The notes beneath the pieces are model-generated. The model was not told where the DNA came from. It saw nothing but the letters and a program-made list of their open reading frames with translations, and did no database searches. The translations under genes and the position numbers were made by a program. From Candidatus Cloacimonadota bacterium (GTDB lineage: Bacteria > Cloacimonadota > Cloacimonadia > Cloacimonadales > TCS61), in assembly GCA_021735645.1 (NCBI GenBank), contig JAIPGP010000010.1, positions 1 to 60,244 of the forward strand: 60,244 nucleotides of DNA, read 5' to 3'. Every line of letters begins with the position of its first letter. Position 1 is the first letter of the stretch. This document shows positions 44,227 through 53,800 of this stretch, in pieces.

Positions 44227-47200
44227 GTGAAGAAATCGATAGTTTTAGTAATTATGGTATTAGGTTTAGTGAGTCTGCAGGCAGGTTGGGTGAGTATTCA
44301 AACTGCTGAAGGAGAACTATTTAATTGTGAAAGCTCAAATCGCAGTGTTACGGAACTGGTTTTTCAACTGGATGGTTATGAAATGGAAACTATAGCCAAG
44401 GCAGGGACAGAGTATCTGCAGATTTCTCATCCGGAAGAAGGTGACCTTTTGGAGATTGGCAAACCCGATCTGCCTGTATTTACCACCTTAGTAGCAATTA
44501 GTGGACAGGGAACTCCTCAAGTGAGTTATGAAGTATTAAATTCATCTTTTCTTAGAGATGTAAATATCTATCCGCGTCAGGCATTACAGCTTGAAAGTGA
44601 ACCGTATAGAGATGTTTTCACTTATGATGAAGAATACTATGCTGCTGGCAATACATTCCCGGAAACTGAAGTATTCATGGGTGAACCTGCTGTTATGCGC
44701 GACGTACGGCTGGTACCAGTTACTATCTGCCCCTTCAGATGGAACCCTGTCAGCAGGGAATTGACGATTAGTACTGAATTTAGCGTGCAAGTGAGTATGA
44801 CCCCCGAAGCTGGTATCAATGAATTGACTCATGATAGCAATATTTCCCGGGCTTTTGAGCCTTTTTATAAAGGTCAGATAATTAATTATAGTATGACTGA
44901 AACCAGAGATGAGTTTCAGCAGCCTTCTATACTCTTTATACATACTAATAATACGCAGGTAACTACCAGTCTGGCATATCTTACAGACTGGAAACATGAG
45001 AGGGGTTATGAAGTGCACACAGCCAGTACCACCCAGACAGGAACTTCTAGTACTTCCATCAAGAACTATATCCAGAACGCTTATGACTCCTGGACAAACC
45101 CTCCTGAATATGTGGTTTTAGTCGGCGATGTAGGCGGAACTTATAATATCCCTACCTGGACAAATACCTGGGGTTCTTATGGGGGAGAAGGTGATCAGCC
45201 TTATAGCCAGCTGGCTGGAGGTGATGTGCTGGCGGATATTATTGTGGGTAGATTGCCCTTTGGCAATATCACAGAGCTGCAAACTATGATCGCCAAATCC
45301 ATTAATTATGAAAAACAGCCTTATATAGCCAGCCCTGACTGGATGGAGACTATCACTCTGGTGGGAGACCCCAGCGCTTCGGGACCTTCTACTATCTCCA
45401 CTTGCAGGTATGTGCAGGAAGTCACTCAGGCATATAATCCGGATTTTTCTTATAATGAGATATTCAGTGGCAGTTATTCTTCCCAAATGAGCTCTGCTTT
45501 GAATGCCGGAACACTTTATTTCTGCTATAGAGGATTTATTGGCATGAGTGGTTTTGATACTGGAAATATTAATGCTTTGTATAATGGCTGGATGCTGCCT
45601 TTTGCCACAATACTCACCTGCGGAACCGGAGGATTCGCTGGAACCTGCCGTAGTGAAGTATTTGCCAGAGCTGGTTCTCCTACTAATCCTAAAGGTGCTG
45701 TAGCAGCAGTTGGCACAGCAACTTCGGGAACACATACCTGCTTTAATAATTGTGTAACTGCCGGGATGTATGAAGGGATATTTAATCTTGATATTTTTTC
45801 TACAGGCGGAGCACTGGTGAATGGTAAATATAATCTTTATCTAAATTATCCTCAGAATCCCAGTCATTATGTGAACATTTTTTCGCACTGGAATAACCTG
45901 ATGGGTGACCCAAGTGTGAGTTTATATACCGGAATACCTCAGGAAATGAATGTGGAATATCCCGCTACTGTTGGTTCAGGTGCATCGTTTTTGCCGGTAG
46001 TTGTGACAGATGCCTCAGGTAATGGCATAGAAAATGCCTGGGTAACAATTTTAAAAGGAAATGATGATATCTTTGCCAGTGGATATACAGATGCCAGTGG
46101 TAATATCTGGCTGAGCCTGGCAGAAGACGAGACTGGAGATGTTACTATCACAGTTACTGCCCATGATCGCCTTTCTTATCAGGATGAATTTACTATTGCA
46201 GCCCAGAACGTGCAGCTTAATCCTCGTGAAACTGCTATCGATGACGATAATAACGGCAGCTCTTCCGGTAATAATAACGGTATTATCAATAATGGTGAAA
46301 CAATAGAACTGGATATCATGGTGAATAATTCCGGTTCTCAGACTGCTACTGGCATTACAGGAGCAATTGACTGCCATGAACCCTGGGTAGAGATAATTAC
46401 TGCAGAAGCGGATTATCCCAATATCGCTGGTGGTGCAACTCTCTCATCTTTGAGCAGCTATGTGATAAGCATTGATGCCGCAGCAGTTAACTGCCCATCA
46501 TTCCTGATAGAGGTTACTGTCTCCACTGGAACGCAGGAGTTCTATAGTATTATTGAATTAGCAGTTTCTGCTCCTTCGCTATCTTTTAGTGATTATGATA
46601 TAAGTGGCGTAAATGGTGTGATAGACCCCGGAGAAACTGGAATCTTGACAGTGGATCTTGAGAATCTGGGCGATGTCTCTACAGGGCAATTGACTGGCTT
46701 GCTTGCCAGCGAAGATAATTTTATCCAGATTGATGATCCAAATGGCTCATATAATAGTATATTGCCGGGAAATACCGGCACAAACAGCACCAATGATTTT
46801 GAACTGACTATCCATAGTGCAGCGATTCCTGGTACATTATTACCTCTATCTCTTATTCTTTCTAATACAGATGGCTTTCAGCAGACAATATTTTTCAATA
46901 TCGAAGTAGGTACTGTAACTGTTAATGATCCTCTAGGTCCTGATGCTTATGGCTACCTGTGTTATGATGATCAGGATTCTGATTATATTGAATGCCCATC
47001 GTATAACTGGATTGAGATCAATCCTAGTTTGGGTGGAAATGGCTCTTTGGTTAATATCAGTACTGGTGGCGATGATTGTGATATAGAAACTCTCTCTTTT
47101 CCGGGCAATTTCACTTTTAATTTCTATGGTGAGCATTATACAAATTTCACAGTAGGAACTGCTGGCTGGATTGCTCCCGGAGGCACGCAGATCAGATCAT

Positions 47201-49587
47201 TTATGAACTGGCATCTGCCGGAAGCCCATGGTCCCAGTCCCATGATCGCTGCTTTCTGGGATGATTTACACAATGGCAGCTCTGGGCATGTTTATACATA
47301 TTTCAATACAAACCTGCACTATTATGTGATAGAGTGGGATCATTTCCAGAATGAGAATTCAAATGAAGAAGAAACTTTCCAGATTATTCTTTATGACGCA
47401 AATTATTATCCTACCAGTACAATGGACAGCATGATCAAAATTCAGTACAAAGTTTTTAATAATACCAATAGTGGTTCATATAGAGCAGACCATGGTCAGT
47501 TCTGTACCGTTGGGCTGGAAGACCCTTCTGGTCTGGTCGGTCTGGAATATACTTTCAATAATGCTTATCCTACTGCAGCTCGAACTCTTACGAATCAAAG
47601 TGCTATTCTCTTTTCCACTATGCCAATTCCTCCTGATGGTCCATTCCTCACTATTGGCGGGATGGAACTTGATGATGAAAATGGAAATGGTAATGCAGAT
47701 TATGGTGAAAATGTTTATTTCGATCTAATAGTTAATAATGTAGGCTCAGAAATCGCTCATAATGTTTCAGTAAATCTGGAAACTGAAGATAGCTGGATAA
47801 ATATAATCAATAACAGCAGCAGTTACCCTGATATTCAGAGTGGTGTAATGGAAGCAAACAATCAGCCATTTTTCCTGACTGTAGATGGCAATGTTCCAGA
47901 TGGGCATATGGCAGCGATTACTGCTACTATCTCATGCAATGAAGGCGAATGGCAGATTATCACTGAGCTGGAACTTAATGCCCCTGACTTGAACTTTTTT
48001 GAATTCTTTGTAAATGATGGCGTTGATAATATCCTTGATTCCGGTGAAACATCTGATGTTTTGGTCCGTTTCTTCAATAGTGGTGGAGCTCCTGTTTACG
48101 ATGCTCAAATTACCCTCGCTACTGCGGATAATTATCTTAATATCAATAATAATGATTTTAATCCTGGTGATATTCCCGGCGAGGCATTCTCTACCGGGAT
48201 ATTTAGTTTCTCTGCTGCTGCGAATGCTCCCACAGGACACCAGGCTACTATCAATTGGAGTTTAATTGCCGGACAGGATTATGCTGTGTCTGGAACTTTT
48301 ATCTTTGTTATCAGTCAGGTTCCTGTTTTGATTGATGAAGATTTCTCTGGCAATTTCCCGCCTGACGGCTGGTTTATTGACGGACAGAACTGGGAAAGTG
48401 GATCAAGTAGTTATGCTGGTGGCTCTGCTCCTGAAGCAAAATTTAACTGGAGTCCTTCAGTTAACGGTGATCAAAGACTGGTTTGTGGTCCTTTTTCCAC
48501 TTCCGGCTCCAGTGAATTAGACATCTCTTTCCGCCAGAATGTTAATCACTTCAGCGGAACATATGAATTGAAGCTGGAAACTTCTTCTAATGGCTCTACC
48601 TGGCAGCAGGCTGCAAGCTGGCCCCCTCAAAACCAGGGTGCTACCATTAGTTATGTAAATATCAATACTTCAGATGTTGGCTCACCCACTTTCTATTTCG
48701 CCTTCACTTTCTCTGGTTATTCCTATAACATTAATTACTGGTACATTGATGATGTGGAGATTGAAGGTGTGAGCGTGGAACCCTTGGGTTATATTGAAGG
48801 TATGGTGGGTATTGGTGGTGCTGGTAACGTGCAGAATGTGAGTATAGAAGTGGGTGACCAGATCGTCCATCCTAATTCTGCCGGTAATTATACGGTTATC
48901 CTCTCACCGGGAACTTATACTCTTACTGCTACTTTGCCTGGCTACGATGATTTTGTGGCAACTGATATTCTGGTAACTCAAACCCAGACTACCCAGCAGA
49001 ATATCATTCTGGGCTTTATACCTTCTCCGGAAAACCTGAGTGCTATTGCTCAGGAAGATGGCGTAATGCTTTCATGGCAGCTCAGTTCTCAGGAAATCAG
49101 CCGTGATATTGAGTATTATAACATTTATGCAGATTTTAATGGCGATGGCTATCAACTGGCTGGCACAGCTGCTGAAATGTCTTTCCTTCACACTCCCTAT
49201 CTGCCGGGTAATTATCATTATTATGTGACTGCGTATTACACGGAAAGCGGAGAAACACTGCCCTCCAATGACGCTTACAGCTGGTATAATGGTGAAGTAC
49301 ATTTTGGTGATATCAATGAAAGCTCCGTTGTGGATGCTTATGATACTGCTCTTCTACTGCAATATTTCGTCGGCTTTGACCCGCTGCCAGAGCTTGATCC
49401 TGCTCCCTGGGAAAACTGGAGACTCTATCTGGGTGATGTTGATGATAATGGCAATATGGAAGCCTTTGATGCTTCCCTGATCCTGCAATACATTGTGGGG
49501 CTCATTGATCAGTTCCCCTGCGAACCTGCTCCAGTCGTTACCCGAAAAGTTAATCGCAATCTAAATTCTCAATCTGCTAAAGATTAA
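44227..49587 (+). CDS. Large C25-like protein ending in dockerin-like pair (copy 1)
   Basis: 1786 residues. GGAGG 4 nt before GTG 44227 supports this start, and the paralog at 50835 begins with the same GTG-AAG. Parts: signal peptide 1-20; propeptide-like region to about 200; C25-like domain about 233-560 with Cys about 465 (LTCGTGGF), but YRGF at 434-437 where the GH of the catalytic His motif stands in the other C25 genes; Ig/CARDB-like domains; a nidogen-like domain about 910-1140 ('GTAGWIAPGGTQIRSFMNW', 'MIAAFWDDLHNG'); a MAM-like domain about 1380-1525; a regulatory-like unit; FN3; and a final dockerin-like pair from about 1690 (GDINESSVVDAYDT, GDVDDNGNMEAFDA). No sorting module follows. 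It starts 18 bp after the previous gene and ends at a strong terminator. Confidence 0.9.
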   Translation: MKKSIVLVIMVLGLVSLQAGWVSIQTAEGELFNCESSNRSVTELVFQLDGYEMETIAKAGTEYLQISHPEEGDLLEIGKPDLPVFTTLVAISGQGTPQVSYEVLNSSFLRDVNIYPRQALQLESEPYRDVFTYDEEYYAAGNTFPETEVFMGEPAVMRDVRLVPVTICPFRWNPVSRELTISTEFSVQVSMTPEAGINELTHDSNISRAFEPFYKGQIINYSMTETRDEFQQPSILFIHTNNTQVTTSLAYLTDWKHERGYEVHTASTTQTGTSSTSIKNYIQNAYDSWTNPPEYVVLVGDVGGTYNIPTWTNTWGSYGGEGDQPYSQLAGGDVLADIIVGRLPFGNITELQTMIAKSINYEKQPYIASPDWMETITLVGDPSASGPSTISTCRYVQEVTQAYNPDFSYNEIFSGSYSSQMSSALNAGTLYFCYRGFIGMSGFDTGNINALYNGWMLPFATILTCGTGGFAGTCRSEVFARAGSPTNPKGAVAAVGTATSGTHTCFNNCVTAGMYEGIFNLDIFSTGGALVNGKYNLYLNYPQNPSHYVNIFSHWNNLMGDPSVSLYTGIPQEMNVEYPATVGSGASFLPVVVTDASGNGIENAWVTILKGNDDIFASGYTDASGNIWLSLAEDETGDVTITVTAHDRLSYQDEFTIAAQNVQLNPRETAIDDDNNGSSSGNNNGIINNGETIELDIMVNNSGSQTATGITGAIDCHEPWVEIITAEADYPNIAGGATLSSLSSYVISIDAAAVNCPSFLIEVTVSTGTQEFYSIIELAVSAPSLSFSDYDISGVNGVIDPGETGILTVDLENLGDVSTGQLTGLLASEDNFIQIDDPNGSYNSILPGNTGTNSTNDFELTIHSAAIPGTLLPLSLILSNTDGFQQTIFFNIEVGTVTVNDPLGPDAYGYLCYDDQDSDYIECPSYNWIEINPSLGGNGSLVNISTGGDDCDIETLSFPGNFTFNFYGEHYTNFTVGTAGWIAPGGTQIRSFMNWHLPEAHGPSPMIAAFWDDLHNGSSGHVYTYFNTNLHYYVIEWDHFQNENSNEEETFQIILYDANYYPTSTMDSMIKIQYKVFNNTNSGSYRADHGQFCTVGLEDPSGLVGLEYTFNNAYPTAARTLTNQSAILFSTMPIPPDGPFLTIGGMELDDENGNGNADYGENVYFDLIVNNVGSEIAHNVSVNLETEDSWINIINNSSSYPDIQSGVMEANNQPFFLTVDGNVPDGHMAAITATISCNEGEWQIITELELNAPDLNFFEFFVNDGVDNILDSGETSDVLVRFFNSGGAPVYDAQITLATADNYLNINNNDFNPGDIPGEAFSTGIFSFSAAANAPTGHQATINWSLIAGQDYAVSGTFIFVISQVPVLIDEDFSGNFPPDGWFIDGQNWESGSSSYAGGSAPEAKFNWSPSVNGDQRLVCGPFSTSGSSELDISFRQNVNHFSGTYELKLETSSNGSTWQQAASWPPQNQGATISYVNINTSDVGSPTFYFAFTFSGYSYNINYWYIDDVEIEGVSVEPLGYIEGMVGIGGAGNVQNVSIEVGDQIVHPNSAGNYTVILSPGTYTLTATLPGYDDFVATDILVTQTQTTQQNIILGFIPSPENLSAIAQEDGVMLSWQLSSQEISRDIEYYNIYADFNGDGYQLAGTAAEMSFLHTPYLPGNYHYYVTAYYTESGETLPSNDAYSWYNGEVHFGDINESSVVDAYDTALLLQYFVGFDPLPELDPAPWENWRLYLGDVDDNGNMEAFDASLILQYIVGLIDQFPCEPAPVVTRKVNRNLNSQSAKD

Positions 49588-49605
49588 TAGTATAGTAAAA
49601 AAAAA

Positions 49606-49639
49606 CAGCTGCTGGAATATCCAGCAGCTGGTTTTTTTC
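49606..49639. terminator. Rho-independent terminator (bidirectional) after the first large C25-like gene
   Basis: CAGCTGCTGG-AATAT-CCAGCAGCTG is a 10-bp perfect stem followed by GTTTTTTT. An A run (49597-49605) before it lets it work on the minus strand too. Confidence 0.92.
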
Positions 49640-49892
49640 TAATATTTCCGAGTTGTATACAACTCATTTTTGTTTTTTCTTGATTCAATTCGGCTAATGC
49701 GGTTACAAGCCTTTGCTCTACTTCTTCTCTATAATTCAAGAGTATGTTACTGAAATGCCTTTTTTTGATATGATGCCAGATGCACTCTACAGGATTTAGT
49801 TCCGGTGCCTCTGGTGGTAAAAACGGTGGTTTGATGTTTTGTATGCCAAACATTGATTGGGCTGAGTACCAACTAGCGTTATCCATTTCCAT
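49640..49892 (-). pseudogene. IS630-family transposase remnant (C-terminal DDE part)
   Basis: A fragment of about 100 residues with the end of a DDE_3 domain. MDNASW carries the second catalytic Asp, and PELNPVECIWHHIKK carries the Glu. The first part of the transposase, including the first Asp, is missing, and the frame runs on through the terminator at 49606-49639 to a stop at 49584. It is therefore a dead relic. It lies next to an IS110 relic between two paralogous genes. Confidence 0.8.
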
Positions 49893-49924
49893 GATAATTC
49901 TATTTTGACTATAGTGTTCACTTA

Positions 49925-50545
49925 GTTTTTTCTAGGAAAATTGACATTGAATTCCAGATAGAATTCTTTACAAATGAAATTACCCAAAATGTTGTCAGCA
50001 GTGACCTGTAAAGATTTTAAGTTTGTCTTGCCTTCTTTAATCGCTTAATTATCAATACATCTCTTAGGTAATTGAAAGACACAATTATTTGTTAATGGAT
50101 TCTAAAATTAGGATGCGATTGGTTTTGAATAAGATTTTCACGGTGCCTCATCAAGTAAGGAAAATCCGAATAGTATGTTCAGGAATAGATGAATTAGTGG
50201 GCAAACCTTATGAGAGTAGTTCTTGAATCCAGGCAAAGTCAAGATCGTCAGTTCTCTGACGACCTGGAAGATTATTAGCTTGATTTGAATTGCATAGAAA
50301 ACTTCAAAACCATATTTCCATAAGTTATATAGGGTTATCCAGTAAACTCCGGTTGATTCCATACAAACTGATTCTAACTTACGATTTTTAAGATAATTGC
50401 ATATTTCAATTAAATTGGTAGTAAAAGTAGAAAATTTACGAATATTATTGGAAACTAAATGAGGTGCAACAACCACCGAGTGGAGAGGGAAACAAATGTA
50501 TATACCGGCAGAATAGGGATTCATGATGGTGAGACCAATAAAACG
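49925..50545 (-). pseudogene. IS110-family transposase remnant, frameshifted
   Basis: On the minus strand the family signature MESTGVYW is clear (near 50340), preceded by 'VRKFSTF'-like sequence (IRKFSTFTTNL) and 'NPYSAGIYI', where the first DEDD Asp (GID) has become Tyr. After 'YGFEVF' the frame shifts: another frame continues as 'NLPGRQRTDDLDFAWIQELL' (the usual NVPGRK.D..D..WLQ segment), then 'RHRENLIQNQSH', and further down 'AIKEGKTNLKSLQVTADN'. Stops and shifts between these blocks make it non-functional. The ends of the IS were not found. Confidence 0.8.
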
Positions 50546-50598
50546 CGATTTTTCTTGACGGACTTGCAGCTCTTTTCTTCTTTTTTAATGTTGTTTTC

Positions 50599-50643
50599 CT
50601 TTGCGTATTTTGTGATTTGGTAAATAAAAAAAAATACGCAAAG
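50599..50643. repeat. 13-bp perfect inverted repeat
   Basis: CTTTGCGTATTTT (50599-50611) and AAAATACGCAAAG (50631-50643) are separated by 19 nt. It may be an IS end pair, a regulatory site or a hairpin. It lies between the IS110 relic and the leader of the next gene. Confidence 0.6.
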
Positions 50644-50777
50644 CTTTCTGTAATTATTTTAAATTCATGCAAGGATTTGCATAAGATGAAAAAATATTAT
50701 GACTTATAGCACTCAGTTATCAGTCTAAATTGTTTCGTCTTTTTTTAATTGCGAAGTATGAATAATGCTAACTCAAT

Positions 50778-50811
50778 AGCTTAGCTCAACTGAAAGCTTA
50801 GCTTATAAAAT
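50778..50811 (+). promoter_or_regulatory. Candidate promoter region with AGCTTAGCT direct repeat
   Basis: AGCTTAGCT occurs at 50778-50786 and 50795-50803 (17-bp period) and is followed by TATAAAAT (50804-50811), a possible -10, 24 bp before GTG 50835. No good -35 was seen; the repeat could be an activator site. Confidence 0.35.
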
Positions 50812-50834
50812 AAATTTAAAGAAACGGAGGTTTA

Positions 50835-53800
50835 GTGAAAAAAATATTTCTTATCCTGATAGTGCTGATGATCTGGAGTCTGCAGGCAGAATGGATAAGT
50901 CTGCAGAATAGTGACAGCAATACATTTAATTGTGAGAATTCTGATCGTAATAATACAGAATTGAGTTTTCAACTTAATGGTTATGAAATAGAAACTATAA
51001 CAAAAGCCGGGGAGAAATATCTGCAGATTTCACATCCAGGTGAAGGCGATCTGCTGCAGATAGGGAAACCCGATCTGCCAGTTTTTACCACGTTAGTGGC
51101 AATCAGCGGGACTGGTACACCTCAATTGTGTTATCAAGTACTGAATAATTCCATATTATCAGATGTGATGATATTTCCACGCCAGGAATTACGGCTTGAA
51201 AGTGAACCTGCAAGAGATGAATTCAAACGTGATGAACAGTATTATACCAGTGGAAGTATTTTTCCTGAAGCATCAGCTTTTCTGGGAGAGCCGGCAATTA
51301 TGCGGGATATAAGGCTTGTGCCAGTAACTGTGTGTCCATTCACCTGGGATCCTGTCAGCCGTGAATTGACAATTGTCAGTGAATTTACTCTGCAGGTAAG
51401 TATGACTTCTGAGCCGGGAATCAATGAACTGAATGATGATAATTATATCTCTCGAGCTTTTGAACTTTTCTATAAGGGTAATATTATAAATTATGAAGTT
51501 TCTGAAACAAGAGATGAGTTTCAGCAGCCATCAATCCTTTTTATTCACACAAATAATACCCAGGTGACTTCGGCACTGTCATATCTAACAACCTGGAAAC
51601 ATGAGCGTGGTTATGAAGTGCATACAGCGAGTACAACTCAAGCAGGAACGTCTAATATTGCCATAAAAAATTATATCCAATCTGCTTACAATAACTGGGA
51701 AAACCCTCCCGAATATGTTGTTTTAGTAGGTGATGCAGGCGGTTCTTATAATATTCCTACCTGGATCGATACCTGGAGCTCTTATAATGGAGAAGGAGAC
51801 CAGCCCTATAGTCAGTTAGCCGGTGAAGATGTTCTGGCAGATATTATTGTGGGTAGAATGCCCTTTGAAAATATTACTGAACTGCAGACTATGATTGCAA
51901 AATCTATCAATTATGAGAAACAGCCCTATGTGACAAATCCGGGTTGGATGGAGACGATCACTTTAGTTGGAGATTCCAGTTCGTCAGGTCCTTCCACTAT
52001 TTCCACCTGTCGATATGTGCAGGAAGTCACTCTGGCATATAATCCGGACTTTAGCTATAATGAGATTTTCAGCGGTAGTTATTCTTCTCAGATGAGCAGT
52101 GCTTTAAATGGAGGAACTCTATATTTCTGTTATAGAGGATTTATCGGAATGAGTGGTTTTAATATTATCAGTATAACTTCACTTAATAATGGGTGGATGC
52201 TGCCCTTTGTCACGATCTTGACCTGTGGAACTGGTGGCTTTCTTGAGACCTGTCGGAGTGAAGTATTTGCCAGAGCTGGATCAATTACAAATCCTAAAGG
52301 AGCTATCGCTTCTGTTGGGACAGCTACTACTGGAACCCATACCTGCTTTAATAATTGTGTAACTGCCGGGATGTATGAAGGTATTTTTAATCTTGATATA
52401 TTCTCTCCAGGTGGTGCTCTGGTTAATGGTAAATATAATTTATATATGAATTATCCCCAGAATCCCAGTAATTATGTAAATATGTTCTCGCACTGGAATA
52501 ATCTGATGGGAGACCCCAGCGTAAGTTTATATACCGGTATTCCTCAGGCAATAAATGTGGAATATCCCTTAATAGTTGGATTAGGGGCATTAAATATTCC
52601 TGTAACAGTAACAGATGCTCAGGGGACTGGTATAGAAAATGCCTGGGTTACTATACTTAAGGGTGGAGATGAAATATTTGCTACGGGATACACTAATGCC
52701 GCAGGAGATATTTGGCTGCCTATTCCTGAAGCTGAATCAGGAGATGTTATTATAACAGTAACTGCCCATGATTATCTCTCTTTTCAGGATGAATTCACTA
52801 TAGCAGCTCAGAACGTGCAGTTAAATCCTCGCGATTATGATATTGATGATGATAATTTTGGTTCATCAATTGGAAATGGAAATAGCATTATAAATAATGG
52901 TGAGACTATAGAACTTGATATTCTCGTAAATAATTCAGGGTCACAAGCTGCTTCTGGAGTGACTGGTATTATCAATTGCCCTGAACCATGGATTACAATA
53001 ACAACCCCGGAAGTTAGTTATCCTGATATTAATGCCGGAGAGGAACTTGCTCCATTGAGCAGTTTTATATTGAATATCGATCCCGCTGTTATTGGTGGTT
53101 CAGTTTTTCAATTGGAAGTAACTATCAGCAGCGGAACTCAGGAATTCAATGGGATATTGGACTTAACTGTTGCTGCTCCCCTTCTCTCGTTTAATAGTTA
53201 TACTCTAAGTGGAATAAGTGGAATTATTAATCCTGGGGAGACTGCAGGAATTACGGTTGAAATTGAAAATCTTGGTGATATTGCCACAGGTTCATTGACC
53301 GCATTACTTTCCAGTAATGATTCCTTTATTGAAATTGATGATGCCAATGGTTCTTACAACAATATTTTGCCGGGTAATTCTGCAGTCAATTTGGGTAATT
53401 TTTTTGAAATTACTTTAAGCTCTTTTGCAATTCCGGGAACATTGATTCCCTTTTTAATGACTTTATCCAATTCAGAGGGATTTGTGCAAACCATATTATT
53501 TAATCTGGAAGTAGGTATTGTGACAGGAAATGATCCATTGGGCCCCGATGCTTATGGCTATCTTGCCTATGATGATCAGGATGATGGATATCTTGCATGC
53601 CCGACATATAACTGGATAGAAATAAATCCCTTCCTCGGTGGTAATGGCACACAAGTAGGGATTTCAACTGGTGGAGATGATTGTGATATTGAAGATGTTT
53701 CTTTCCCCGATTCGTTCACATTTAATTATTACGGAGAGCAATACACTATGTTCACAGTCGGAACTGCCGGCTGGATAGCTCCTGGTGGTACGCAGATCAG

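Noticed and set aside
50445-50672. 75-residue minus-strand reading frame
   Set aside because: It overlaps the IS110 relic and the inverted repeat in another frame, with no recognisable protein.
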